This document shows positions 42,853-54,279 of a stretch of DNA of 64,000 nucleotides, piece after piece. The number at the start of each line of letters is the position of its first letter. Position 1 is the first letter of the stretch. This stretch comes from Streptomyces sp. HNM0574. Lineage in GTDB: Bacteria > Actinomycetota > Actinomycetes > Streptomycetales > Streptomycetaceae. The notes below the pieces were generated by a model that made no database searches, had not been told where the DNA came from, and saw only the letters and a list, made by a program, of their open reading frames with translations. Location of the stretch: NCBI RefSeq assembly GCF_012726235.1, contig NZ_JAASAH010000014.1, forward strand, positions 104,636-168,635, given 5' to 3'. The position numbers and the translations under genes are program-made.

Positions 42853-43668
42853 TCAGGCCGTCGGCAGCCAGGAGACCTCGCCCGCGAGGAGCGCGTACCC
42901 GGCGAAGGCCACGATGTCGATCAGCGCGTGCGCGGCGACCAGCGGGCCGACCCGGCCCCAACGCCGGTACAGCAGCACGAAGACGACGCCCATCGCCATG
43001 TTCCCGACGAGCCCGCCGATGCCCTGGTACAGGTGGTACGTCCCACGCAGCCCCGCGCTCGCGGCGAGCACCGCCCACGGCCCCCAGCGCAACTGGTCGA
43101 GCCTGCGGACGAGATAGCCGACGACGATGACCTCCTCCACCACGGAGTTCTGCACCGCGGAGGCGATCAGCACCGGGAACTTCCACCACACCTCCGGCAG
43201 CGATTCCGGTACCACCGTCAGGTTGAATCCGGCCGAGCGCGCGCCGATGTAGAGCAGCAGGCCGGTGCCGCCGATGGCCGCCGCCACCGCCGCGCCCCAG
43301 CGCAGGTCGAAGCCGGGGCGGCGCCGGTCGAAGCCCAACGCCCGCAGCCCGCCCGCGCCTTCGCGGGTCAGCAGGTGGGCGACGAGCAGCACCGGGACCA
43401 GCGCGGTGGCGATGCCGAACAGCTGCCAGGCGAGGTCGAGCCACGGACGGTCGGGCGCCCGCGAGGTGTTGAGGTTCGCCGCCTGGTCGGACAGCGGCCC
43501 CGGCGCGGTGAGCGAGCCGAGGAAGCTGATCAGCGCCGAGAGCGCGCTGGCCCCGAGCGACAGCGCCAGGACGAGCCCCGTCTCCTGGCCGAGCAGCCGC
43601 CGGGAGAGGAGCGTTCCTCCCGCGCTCCCCTCGGGGGACGAGCCGGTGTCACTTGCCAGTGACCGCAC
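42853..43668 (-). CDS. CPBP (CAAX protease/bacteriocin-processing) family membrane protein
   Basis: A 271-residue protein with about eight membrane helices. The CPBP signature region reads NSVVEEVIVVGYLVRRL and later RGTYHLYQGIGGLVGNMAMG and VAAHALIDIVAF. The two glutamates and later His residues are kept, but the arginine usual at EExxxR is Val. GTG 43668 is preferred (TGGAGG 6-7 nt upstream) over earlier starts. Protease activity is a family inference only. Confidence 0.82.
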   Translation of the reverse strand: MRSLASDTGSSPEGSAGGTLLSRRLLGQETGLVLALSLGASALSALISFLGSLTAPGPLSDQAANLNTSRAPDRPWLDLAWQLFGIATALVPVLLVAHLLTREGAGGLRALGFDRRRPGFDLRWGAAVAAAIGGTGLLLYIGARSAGFNLTVVPESLPEVWWKFPVLIASAVQNSVVEEVIVVGYLVRRLDQLRWGPWAVLAASAGLRGTYHLYQGIGGLVGNMAMGVVFVLLYRRWGRVGPLVAAHALIDIVAFAGYALLAGEVSWLPTA

Positions 43669-43834
43669 ACATGCCTCCAGTTCACCAATCCCGCCGCACG
43701 GGCACTTCCGCACCGCTAGGGTCTCGAATGCAGGTACGAAGATCGTGCGCGACAAGCCGCGGGGACGCGCGCCGTCCATCGGGCACACCCCTGCTCCGTC
43801 GCCGTATCAGGCTGCCAGGAGAGGCGTACACGCC

Positions 43835-45718
43835 ATGGAACGTCACAGCTTGCCCGATGACCACGGTACGTACGGCCCCGGTCAGGACCCCGGCCAGGGC
43901 CCGCCCCGCGCACGCGGCGGCGCCCCCGGGTCCCTGGGTTCCGCTCCGGGCCCGGCCCGGCGTTCCGGTTCGGGTGCCGCGCGGCGTTCCGGTCCGGGCC
44001 GGGGCAGGCGGGCCCGGGTGGTGGCGGCCACCGCGCTGGTGCTCGCCGTCGCCGCGGGGACGGTCGTGGCGCAGCGCGCCGGGCTCCCGCCCTTCAGCGA
44101 CGGCTGCGACGGCGACCCGGTACGGCTGAGCGTCGCGGCGGCGCCCGACATCGCGCCCGCGGTCCGCGCGGCCGCCGCCCACGCCCGCGCGGAGCGGGTG
44201 ACCTCCGACGGGCACTGCCTGGACGTACGGGTGAGCGAGCGGAGCGGCGCCGATGTGGCGGCGGCGCTGGGGCACGGCGAGGACCCGGACTACGACGTCT
44301 GGCTGCCGGACTCCTCGCTGTGGGTGGAGGAGGCGTCCGCCTCCAGCGGCGCCCCGCCCCTGGAGGCGGCGGGCAGCGTGGCGTCCTCGCCGCTCACCCT
44401 GGCCGCGGTGCCGCGCGCGGCGAAGCGCATGGGCTGGCCGGAGAAGACCTACAGCTGGCCGCGGATCGCCGCGTCCTCCGCCGAGGACGGCGCGGTACGC
44501 GTCGGCAGCGCCGACCCGGCGCGCAGCGCGACCGGCCTGCTCGCACTGACCCGCATCCAGAACGCGGCCTCCGCAGGCAAAGGGAAGAAGGGCGACGCGG
44601 AGACCGCCGCCGCGGCCAAGCTCCTGGCGGAGCGCACCGCTCCGGGCGACTCGCAGGTGCTCGCCACCCTCCCCCGCGACACCTCGGGCGCGGAGATGGG
44701 CAATCCGAAACGGAATCAGGCCCTGCTGCTCTCCGAGCAGGCCGCGTACGCGCACAACAGGGCACATCAGGGTGCGCCCGGGCTGCGCCTGTTCTATCCG
44801 GACGGCGGGCTGACGCTGCTCGACTATCCCTACACGCTCGTCGACAGCGAGTCGCTGGGCACCGAACGCAGCCGCGCGGCCATCCGCTTCCAGACCCTGC
44901 TCGGCGACGAGCCGGGCCGCCGCGTCCTCGCCCGGCACGGCTTCCGCGCCGCCGACGGTTCGGCCCCCGCCGGCCTGGCCCGTCGCGCCGGCGCCCGCGA
45001 CCCGCAGCCGTACAGGGCGGACGCCGCCGAGCCGCCGTCGGCGCGGAGCGTCAGCGCGGCCCAGGGCATGTGGACGATCACGGTGCAGAGCGCCCGCCTG
45101 ACGCTCACGGTGGACGCCTCGGCCTCCATGTCGGCCCCCGTGCCCGGGCGCGACGGCCAGTCCCGGATGGACGTCACCAAGGCCTCGCTGATCCAGGGCC
45201 TCTCGCAGTTCACGCCCGACGACGAGTTCGGCCTCTGGGACTTCGCCACCCGGCTCGACGGCGGGCACGACTACCGCCGGCTCGTCCCCACCTCCCGGCT
45301 CGGCGACCGCGCCGAGGGCGGCGGCACCCACCGCGACGAGCTGACCTCCGCGTTCTCCGGCCTGGCACCGATCCCGGGCGGCGCGACGGGGCTGTACGAC
45401 ACGGTGCTGGCCGCGTACAAGGACGCCCACAAGACCTACACCGAGGGCAAGTTCAACGCCCTGGTCGTCCTCACCGACGGGGCGAACGAGGACCCGGGCA
45501 GCATCTCGCGGGGCGCCCTCGTCGCCGAGCTCAAGCGGCTCGGCGGGGAGCGGCGGGTGCCGGTGGTCGCGATCGCCGTGGGCCCGGACGCGGACGCGGC
45601 GGCCTGCGAGGAGATCGCCGAGGCGACCGGCGGCTCGTCGTACCGCATCGAGGATCCGGCGCAGATCAACGCCGTGATCCTCAAGGCCATCATGGCGGCG
45701 GGCAGCAGGGCCGGCTGA
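43835..45718 (+). CDS. Membrane-anchored substrate-binding-like and VWA-domain protein
   Basis: A 627-residue protein. A Gly/Pro/Arg-rich cytoplasmic start (1-60), one membrane helix (VVAATALVLAVAAGTVVAQ, about 61-80), an extracellular domain of ABC-binding-protein type (SBP_bac_11-like, about 95-400: YDVWLPDSSLWVEEA), then a von Willebrand factor A domain (about 425-620) with an intact MIDAS start DASASMSAP and VVLTDGANEDPGS. ATG 43835 follows CAGGAGAGG. It probably acts in surface adhesion or envelope assembly; function unknown. Confidence 0.85.
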   Translation: MERHSLPDDHGTYGPGQDPGQGPPRARGGAPGSLGSAPGPARRSGSGAARRSGPGRGRRARVVAATALVLAVAAGTVVAQRAGLPPFSDGCDGDPVRLSVAAAPDIAPAVRAAAAHARAERVTSDGHCLDVRVSERSGADVAAALGHGEDPDYDVWLPDSSLWVEEASASSGAPPLEAAGSVASSPLTLAAVPRAAKRMGWPEKTYSWPRIAASSAEDGAVRVGSADPARSATGLLALTRIQNAASAGKGKKGDAETAAAAKLLAERTAPGDSQVLATLPRDTSGAEMGNPKRNQALLLSEQAAYAHNRAHQGAPGLRLFYPDGGLTLLDYPYTLVDSESLGTERSRAAIRFQTLLGDEPGRRVLARHGFRAADGSAPAGLARRAGARDPQPYRADAAEPPSARSVSAAQGMWTITVQSARLTLTVDASASMSAPVPGRDGQSRMDVTKASLIQGLSQFTPDDEFGLWDFATRLDGGHDYRRLVPTSRLGDRAEGGGTHRDELTSAFSGLAPIPGGATGLYDTVLAAYKDAHKTYTEGKFNALVVLTDGANEDPGSISRGALVAELKRLGGERRVPVVAIAVGPDADAAACEEIAEATGGSSYRIEDPAQINAVILKAIMAAGSRAG

Positions 45719-45722
45719 CGCC

Positions 45723-45742
45723 CGGGGCCCCTCAGGGCCCCG
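45723..45742. terminator. Hairpin between convergent VWA and GCS2 genes
   Basis: CGGGGCCC (45723-45730) with loop CTCA pairs with GGGCCCCG (45735-45742); it overlaps the stop codon of the GCS2 gene. Confidence 0.6.
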
Positions 45743-47228
45743 TCGGCCAGGTGTGCACCGGGTCGCCGCCGGCGGCCAGTTCGCAGTAGCGCCGGGTGAC
45801 GGCGGCCAGCGCCTTCTCCCGCTCCAGTCCCGACTCCCCGGCCCGGCGGTAGGCGGCGGCCTGCCAGGCAGCGCCGTTGGTGCGCAGCCGGCACCGTTCC
45901 TCGATGACACCGAGGTAGCGGTCCCGGTCCCGCGCCTCCACACCCCAGGCGTCCAGTCCCGCCTCGGCCAGCGGCAGCAGCTCCTCGCGCACGAGCCGGA
46001 CGGCGGGTACGCGGACGAGGCCCCCGCCCCTGCCCGCGCGCGGCCACCACAGCTGCGCGTCGATGCCGTACCGGCACGCCTCGTCGAAGTTGGCCGAGGC
46101 CCGCTCGAACGGCATCCGCGACCACACCGGGCGCGCCTCGTCCGCGAGCGCCCGCACCAGCCCGTAGTAGAAGGCGGTGTTGGCCAGCACGTCGGTGACG
46201 GTGGGCCCAGCGGGCAGGACGCGGTTCTCCACCCGCAGGTGCGGAACGCCGTCGGCGACCCCGTACACCGGCCGGTTCCAGCGGTAGACGGTGCCGTTGT
46301 GCAACACCAGTTCGGCGAGGGTGGGGACACCGCCGGAGTCGAGGACGCGCAGCGGGTCCTCCTCGGCGCAGATGGGCAGCAGCGCCGGGTAGTAGCGCAG
46401 GTTCTCCGCGAACAGATCGTGCGCGGAGTCGATCCACCGCTCGCCGAACCAGGTACGCGGTCGGACGCCCTGCGCCCGCAGCTCGGGCGGACGCGTGTCC
46501 GTGGCCTGCAGGAACAGCGGCGGCCGCGACTCGCGCCACAGCTCACGGCCGAACAGGAACGGCGAGTTGGCACCCATCGCGATCTGCACCCCGGCCAGCG
46601 CCTGCGCCGCGTTCCACACGTCGGCGAAGCGTCCCGGGGTCACCTGCAGGTGCAACTGGACGGAGGTGCAGGCCGCTTCGGGGGCGATGGAGGCCGAGGT
46701 GCACTCCAGATGCTCGACGCCCGCTATGTCGAGCACGACCTCCTCGCCTCTGGACGCCATGATCTGGTCGTTGAGGAGCCGGTAGCGGTCCATCGCGGTG
46801 AGATTGGCCCGGACCAGATCGGTGTCGGCGAGCGTCGGCAGAATTCCGATCATGACGATACGCGCGGCGACTTCGCGGGCCTGCCGGTCGGCATATCCCA
46901 GTCCGGTGCGCAGCTCCTCGGCGAGCTGATCGAATACCCGCCCCTCCAGCCGGTGCGGAACGATGTTGACTTCCAGGTTGAACTGCCCGAGTTCGGTCTG
47001 GAAATCCTGGCTGGCGATGCGTTCCAGCACCTCACCGTTCATCATTCTGGGCATGCCGTCCGGGTCGGCGAGATTCAGCTCGATCTCCAGCCCCATGAGA
47101 TTACGCGGACGGTCGAAGCGCCGCTCCTCCAGCAACCTCTCCAGACCCTCCAGGCACCGGCGCAACTTCCGCCGGTACCGCTGCCGATCGGACAGGCCGA
47201 ACCTGTCCGCCACGACCTCTTCTCCCAT
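45732..47228 (-). CDS. Glutamate-cysteine ligase family 2 (GCS2) carboxylate-amine ligase
   Basis: A 498-residue ATP-dependent ligase of the GCS2 family. It has LMGLEIELNLADPDG (metal-binding Glu), LGQFNLEVNI, CTSVQLHLQV and MGANSPFLFGRELWRESRPP. ATG 47228 is chosen (GAGGGGGACG upstream) over an upstream in-frame start. Because actinobacteria use mycothiol rather than glutathione, the true product is uncertain; it could make gamma-glutamyl compounds. The gene is monocistronic. Confidence 0.87.
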   Translation of the reverse strand: MGEEVVADRFGLSDRQRYRRKLRRCLEGLERLLEERRFDRPRNLMGLEIELNLADPDGMPRMMNGEVLERIASQDFQTELGQFNLEVNIVPHRLEGRVFDQLAEELRTGLGYADRQAREVAARIVMIGILPTLADTDLVRANLTAMDRYRLLNDQIMASRGEEVVLDIAGVEHLECTSASIAPEAACTSVQLHLQVTPGRFADVWNAAQALAGVQIAMGANSPFLFGRELWRESRPPLFLQATDTRPPELRAQGVRPRTWFGERWIDSAHDLFAENLRYYPALLPICAEEDPLRVLDSGGVPTLAELVLHNGTVYRWNRPVYGVADGVPHLRVENRVLPAGPTVTDVLANTAFYYGLVRALADEARPVWSRMPFERASANFDEACRYGIDAQLWWPRAGRGGGLVRVPAVRLVREELLPLAEAGLDAWGVEARDRDRYLGVIEERCRLRTNGAAWQAAAYRRAGESGLEREKALAAVTRRYCELAAGGDPVHTWPTGP

Positions 47229-47771
47229 CGGGGCGTCCCCCTCCTCGATACGGCCGCGTCGTGTGAGCCATGATGCCCGGGCAGGTGATCGACAACCCCT
47301 CACCCCACCCGCAACACCGAACTGCCGTGCGCGCGGCGCGTGTTCGGCAATGGCACATTCCAGCGTCACAGGACAGTTGCAAGAAGTACCGTGCGGGGGC
47401 GGCGAGAAGGCGGCGGGAAGACCTCACGATCACCGTCGCGGAAGTCCCGTCACAACGGAAACAACCCGCGCGATCCGGCCGTACGCGCACGTATGGCTTT
47501 TCCGTTCCGACCTCGTGTAGAAGTGTGCGAAGGCGGGGAAACAGCAAGGGATATCGACCGGATAAGTCCTTGCCGGAAACACCGGAAGCCTCTAGCGCAA
47601 AACCCTTCCGAACACCCGTCGTATAAACTTCCGTCAGGAGGCGGGAATCCGGCGGACCGGCCGTTGACCCCGTTGCCGCCCTCGCGGCTCTTCCTTCGCC
47701 GACAGCGCCGTCCGCGTATCGCCGAGCACCCGCGCCCGCCTCCCCGGCTCCCGAGCGAGAGGTGACCCACC
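47229..47771. other. 543-bp divergent intergenic region without a supported gene
   Basis: This gap between divergent genes is noticeably less GC-rich around 47450-47640. Short open frames cross it but show no codon bias, no good ribosome site and implausible compositions. It includes the AT-rich hexamer TATAAA (47622-47627), which could be a -10. I see no named RNA element. Confidence 0.45.
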
Positions 47772-48431
47772 ATGCCGCTGCACGTCCCCCAGGCTCCGGC
47801 CCCCGCCCTGCGCAGTGTTCTCGCGGCCCTCCGCTCCCCCACCGCCGTACAGGGGGCGCACCTGCCCGCCGTCGCGCGCGCGGCCCAGGGCGTCCTCAGC
47901 CCCGAACTCCCCCTCGCTGTCCACGAGTTGGAGGGATCGCCGGGCCACGCACCGGCCGGGCCACCGGTACCGCCCGGCACCGCGTCCGCGCACCGCGCAC
48001 CGGCCGCCCCGCGCACCCGGCTGACGGGCTGGCGCTTCCTGCTGCGCGAGGCCGACGCGCCGCCGGGCAGCCCGGCCGTCGGCTCGGCCGAGGCGATGCT
48101 CACCGCCGACGGCTGGGCCTTCTCCGACTTCCGCGAGGGCCCGTACGTCACCTCGACCGAACGCGCCCTGCACCAGGCGGAGACGCTCAGCGGCGTCCAC
48201 CAGCCGCGGCTGCTGTGCGTGCCGGGTCTGTACATGCTGACGCTCTGGCTGCACCAGGACGTCGCGGCCGACCCGGCCGAGGGCAGCCCCGTCCCGGGCG
48301 ACCTGCTGATCCCGCTCGCCCCCGCGCCCCCGGGCATCGCGGCGCACCGCCCGCACGAACTGGACGCGCTGCTGCCGCTGCTGACCCGCCGGAGGGTGCC
48401 GTCCTCCGCCGCGCTGACCACCCCTGTGTGA
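47772..48431 (+). CDS. Hypothetical protein
   Basis: A 219-residue protein of unknown family with proper high-GC codon use. The first 85 residues are Ala/Pro-rich; the second half is ordered-looking (LTGWRFLLREADA, AEAMLTADGWAFSDFREGPYVTSTERAL, PRLLCVPGLYMLTLWLHQD). GAGAGGTGA precedes ATG 47772. No domain recognised; it is followed by a perfect palindromic terminator. Confidence 0.7.
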   Translation: MPLHVPQAPAPALRSVLAALRSPTAVQGAHLPAVARAAQGVLSPELPLAVHELEGSPGHAPAGPPVPPGTASAHRAPAAPRTRLTGWRFLLREADAPPGSPAVGSAEAMLTADGWAFSDFREGPYVTSTERALHQAETLSGVHQPRLLCVPGLYMLTLWLHQDVAADPAEGSPVPGDLLIPLAPAPPGIAAHRPHELDALLPLLTRRRVPSSAALTTPV

Positions 48432-48437
48432 GGGCGA

Positions 48438-48459
48438 CGGGACGGACTAGTCCGTCCCG
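48438..48459 (+). terminator. Palindromic terminator
   Basis: A 22-bp perfect palindrome (two 9-bp arms CGGGACGGA/TCCGTCCCG around CTAG) lies 6 bp after the hypothetical gene. Confidence 0.65.
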
Positions 48460-48675
48460 CACCCGCGAACCACCCGTCGGGACCGTCCCGTTGACGGAAA
48501 CCGCCCGGACGGGGGATGCGCGCGCGCCGAGGGCGGCGAGGTGGCGCGAAATGCCTGCGGAATCGGCGCCGCGGGTGAACACTGGGCCCATACGCGAGGA
48601 ACGGGGGTAGCGGCCATGGAATCCACACCCAGCCGCACGACAGAATCCACGACGCAACGGAAGACGAAACCGCCC

Positions 48676-48882
48676 ATGTGCCAGCACGAATCACCGTGCC
48701 CGACCGCCGACTCCGCGGACCGCGAGGCGGCGCAGCCCATGATCCACGTCCCGGAACAGGGCTGGAGCCTGCTGTGCAACGGCGTCCTGCTGTTCGAGGA
48801 CACCGGTGAGCTGCTGCCCAACGGACAGATCATCGCCCCGCACCGCCCGCTCGGCACCCGGGGCATCACCACGGCGGCCTGA
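48676..48882 (+). CDS. DUF5999 family small protein
   Basis: A 68-residue protein matching a small, highly conserved Streptomyces family: MCQHESPCPTADSADREAAQ, then HVPEQGWSLLCNGVLLFEDTGELLPNG. ATG 48676 (GGAAG upstream) fits the usual family start; ATG 48616 would add 20 residues. Three cysteines and a histidine are conserved, hinting at metal binding. Function unknown. Confidence 0.8.
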   Translation: MCQHESPCPTADSADREAAQPMIHVPEQGWSLLCNGVLLFEDTGELLPNGQIIAPHRPLGTRGITTAA

Positions 48883-48951
48883 CGGGCACCCCCGCCCGGC
48901 GCCGGCGCGACGAACAACCGAGCACGACGAGCACCGCACGCGAGAAACACC

Positions 48952-48984
48952 AGGGCCGGCACGGCAACCGCCGCACCGGCCCTG
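48952..48984. terminator. Terminator between DUF5999 gene and gcvP
   Basis: A stem of CAGGGCCGG and CCGGCCCTG with a 15-nt loop (about 48952-48984) lies between the two convergent genes. Confidence 0.55.
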
Positions 48985-49025
48985 ACACATGTCCGGGTCA
49001 GCTCACCCCGGCCGCAGCGTCACGC

Positions 49026-51920
<2,895 letters not shown>

Positions 51921-51954
51921 CTGCGGGGGCCTCCTGGTCTCTGCGACCTACGAG

Positions 51955-51975
51955 GGGCACCACGGCTCGGTGCCC
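51955..51975 (-). terminator. Hairpin between glycine riboswitch and gcvP
   Basis: The 7-bp stem GGGCACC/GGTGCCC (51955-51961 with 51969-51975) lies after the aptamer and before the ribosome site. It may be part of the expression platform. Confidence 0.45.
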
Positions 51976-51985
51976 GGACGGCCTC

Positions 51986-52205
51986 CCCCTCTGTCATCTA
52001 CACCTGAGAGTTTCACCGGCCGGCCCGTTGTCGGCCGAGCCGGCTTTCACCGTCGGTGAGGAGGGGCTATGGCGCTCGTCCGTGGCCCGCCCTGCTTTCC
52101 AGAGTGACCTCGTCCGCGCGGTACGTGAGCCTGAGAGATTCCGGGGAGGAGTTGCTCCTTCGGCGCCTCCGGCGCATCTCGCCGGAGGACTCTCCCGCTC
52201 GGGGT
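51986..52205 (-). promoter_or_regulatory. Glycine riboswitch (tandem aptamer) upstream of gcvP
   Basis: On the minus strand: GCCGAAGGAGCAACTCC and AATCTCTCAGG, then GTGAAACTCTCAGG and GACAGAG, the two halves of a tandem glycine aptamer. A P3-like stem between them (GCCGGCTC / GGCCGAGC region) is also visible. It is the standard control element of glycine cleavage genes. Confidence 0.9.
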
Positions 52206-52370
52206 CGTCAGCCACTGCCGAGCCTACCAGCGGCACATGCGCCGGTGAATGGCGCAGGCACACCCGTCCCAGCAGCACACCCGCTCAACTGGCCGACACC
52301 GCGAATGTGCCTTTTGGTAGTACCTGGGGCGCTACGCCCCGGTGACGACCACGATCAGTCTGGAGGTCCC

Positions 52371-52790
52371 GTGCAGACCGAGATCGAGCCGCGGAATCTG
52401 ATCGGCCGCAAGGCATTCGACATCCAGGGAACCAAGGTCGGCACCGTCGACGAGGTCTATCTCGACGACGCCACCGGCACACCGCAGTGGGCCGCCGTCC
52501 GCACCGGACTCTTCAGCCGGGACGCCTTCGTCCCGCTGGCGCCGAGCGAGGTCGTCGAGGACGCCCTCCGGGTGCCCTTCGAACGCGCGCTGATCAAGGA
52601 CGCCCCGGACTTCGGAGCGGGCCGTCACCTCTCCCCCGAGCAGGAACTCCTGCTCTACCGCCACTACGGCCTGGACGTACGGGCTCCCGCCGAGGCGCCC
52701 TTCCCGCAGGTCCCGCTGACCCCGCAGGAGCCCGGACAGCGGCCCCCCGACCGGGAGTTCGGCCGCATAGCCGGCCGCAACCAGACCTGA
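52371..52790 (+). CDS. PRC-barrel domain protein
   Basis: A 139-residue protein. The PRC-barrel (about 8-80) reads RNLIGRKAFDIQGTKVGTVDEVYLDDATGTPQWAAVRTGLF, then FVPLAPSEV. The C-terminal 50 residues are Pro/Gln-rich. GTG 52371 follows TGGAGG. PRC-barrels serve as adaptor domains; Streptomyces has several such stress-linked proteins. Exact partner unknown. Confidence 0.87.
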   Translation: MQTEIEPRNLIGRKAFDIQGTKVGTVDEVYLDDATGTPQWAAVRTGLFSRDAFVPLAPSEVVEDALRVPFERALIKDAPDFGAGRHLSPEQELLLYRHYGLDVRAPAEAPFPQVPLTPQEPGQRPPDREFGRIAGRNQT

Positions 52791-52814
52791 CCGGCACCGG
52801 CGCCGGCCGCCCCG

Positions 52815-54248
52815 TCACGGCGTGCGTTCCGCCTCGCCGGTGACACGTTCGGCCGTATCCCCGGGCCCGCGCTCGGCCGCCTCCCGCATCGGGGCCAGCA
52901 GCGGCGGCTCCGCGGGCCGCAGCTCCGGGTCGTCGACCGAGAAGGTCCGCACCCGCCCCGGCACCGACCCGGGCTCCTCGAACCGCACGGTCACCCGCCC
53001 GACCCCGCTGCCCTGCACCCAGCCGGGACCGTGCTCCGCGTGCACCACGTCGCGCCCCGGAACCCAGTGCCGCTCCTCCGGCGCCTCCTCCCGCACCTCC
53101 GCCGGGCGCTCCTCCGCACCGGCCTCCCCGTGGGCCTCGCTCTCCGCGTCCTCGGCCGCCCCGCTCGCCGTGGCCTGCGCGAACAGGTCCTCCTGCGTGA
53201 AGTCCGCCAGCCCGCTCACGCCCACGCCCAGCAGCCGCACCCCCGCCGTGGTGTCCACCCCGGCGAGCAGCCGCGCCGCCGCCTCCCGCACCACCCCGGG
53301 ATCGTCGGTCGGCCCGCGCAGCGTCTCGGACCGGGTGACCGTCGAGAAGTCGTAGCTCCGGATCTTCACCACGACCGTCCGGCCCGACCGCCCCGAGGCA
53401 CGCAGCCGCTCCACGCACCGGTCGGCCAGCCGCGCCACCTGCAACTGCACGCTCAGCCGGTCCGTGAGATCGACGTCGAAGGTGTCCTCCACGGAGATCG
53501 ACTTGGCGTCCCGCTCGGCCACCACGGGCCGGTCGTCGCGCCCGTTCGCCATCGCGTACAGCGACGTCCCGTGCGCCTTCCCGAGCAGCCGCAGCAGCTC
53601 CGCCTCGCCCGCCTCGGCCGTCTCACCCACGGTGTGGATGCCGGCCCGGCGCAGCGTCTCGGCCGTCGCGGGGCCGACCCCGGGCAGCACCCGCACCGGC
53701 ATCGGCGCCAGCAACTCACGTTCCGTTCCGGGCGGGATGAGCGTGAGCCCGTCCGGCTTCGCCTGCTCCGAACCGAGCTTGGCCAGCATCTTCGCGCCCG
53801 CGACCCCCACCGACCCGCTGAGCCCCGTCGCGTTCCGGATGGCGGCCCGCAGCTCCTCACCGACGCGGCGCACGGCCTCCGGTGCCGCGTCCGCCGCGAC
53901 GGCCCCGCCCGCCTCCAGGTCCACGAAGGCCTCGTCCAGGCTCAACGGCTCCACCAGCGGCGACAGCCCGGCCAGCAGCTCCATGACGGTGTCGCTGACC
54001 CGCCGGTACAGCCCGAAGCGCGGCGTGAGGAACGCGGCGTTCGGGCACAGCCGCCTGGCCTGCCCCATCGGCATCGCCGAGTGCACCCCGAAGACCCGCG
54101 CCTCGTACGAGGCGGTGGCCACCACACCCCGCGGCCCCAGCCCGCCGACGATCACCGGCTTCCCGCGCAGGCTGGGTTTCGCCGCCTGTTCGACGGCGGC
54201 GTAGAAGGCATCCATGTCCAGATGCAGGATCGTCGGGGAAGCTCTCAC
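52815..54248 (-). CDS. dinB: DNA polymerase IV (Y-family, DinB)
   Basis: A 477-residue translesion polymerase. Palm motifs ILHLDMDAFYAAVEQ and LSLDEAFVDLE carry the catalytic acids; the HhH segment is RVLPGVGPATAETLRRAGI; the little-finger domain runs to about 360. The last 110 residues are an acidic, Glu/Ala/Pro-rich extension longer than typical DinB (about 350-400). GTG 54248 has no obvious ribosome site. The usual beta-clamp peptide could not be identified with confidence. Confidence 0.92.
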   Translation of the reverse strand: MRASPTILHLDMDAFYAAVEQAAKPSLRGKPVIVGGLGPRGVVATASYEARVFGVHSAMPMGQARRLCPNAAFLTPRFGLYRRVSDTVMELLAGLSPLVEPLSLDEAFVDLEAGGAVAADAAPEAVRRVGEELRAAIRNATGLSGSVGVAGAKMLAKLGSEQAKPDGLTLIPPGTERELLAPMPVRVLPGVGPATAETLRRAGIHTVGETAEAGEAELLRLLGKAHGTSLYAMANGRDDRPVVAERDAKSISVEDTFDVDLTDRLSVQLQVARLADRCVERLRASGRSGRTVVVKIRSYDFSTVTRSETLRGPTDDPGVVREAAARLLAGVDTTAGVRLLGVGVSGLADFTQEDLFAQATASGAAEDAESEAHGEAGAEERPAEVREEAPEERHWVPGRDVVHAEHGPGWVQGSGVGRVTVRFEEPGSVPGRVRTFSVDDPELRPAEPPLLAPMREAAERGPGDTAERVTGEAERTP

Positions 54249-54259
54249 ACCGACAGATG

Positions 54260-54273
54260 GTGCCGCACGGCAC
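54260..54273 (-). terminator. Short hairpin between MerR gene and dinB
   Basis: GTGCCG (54260-54265) and CGGCAC (54268-54273) form a 6-bp stem 12 bp before the dinB start. It may end the MerR transcript or weaken read-through. Confidence 0.35.
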
Positions 54274-54279
54274 TGACAG

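Noticed and set aside
43682..46573. A 963-codon minus-strand frame opposite the VWA gene
   Set aside because: Arg-rich shadow translation; the VWA and GCS2 genes account for the region.
47340..47765. A possible 141-residue plus-strand gene in the 543-bp gap
   Set aside because: Composition is Arg/Pro/Ser-rich, third-position GC is low, and no ribosome site is present.
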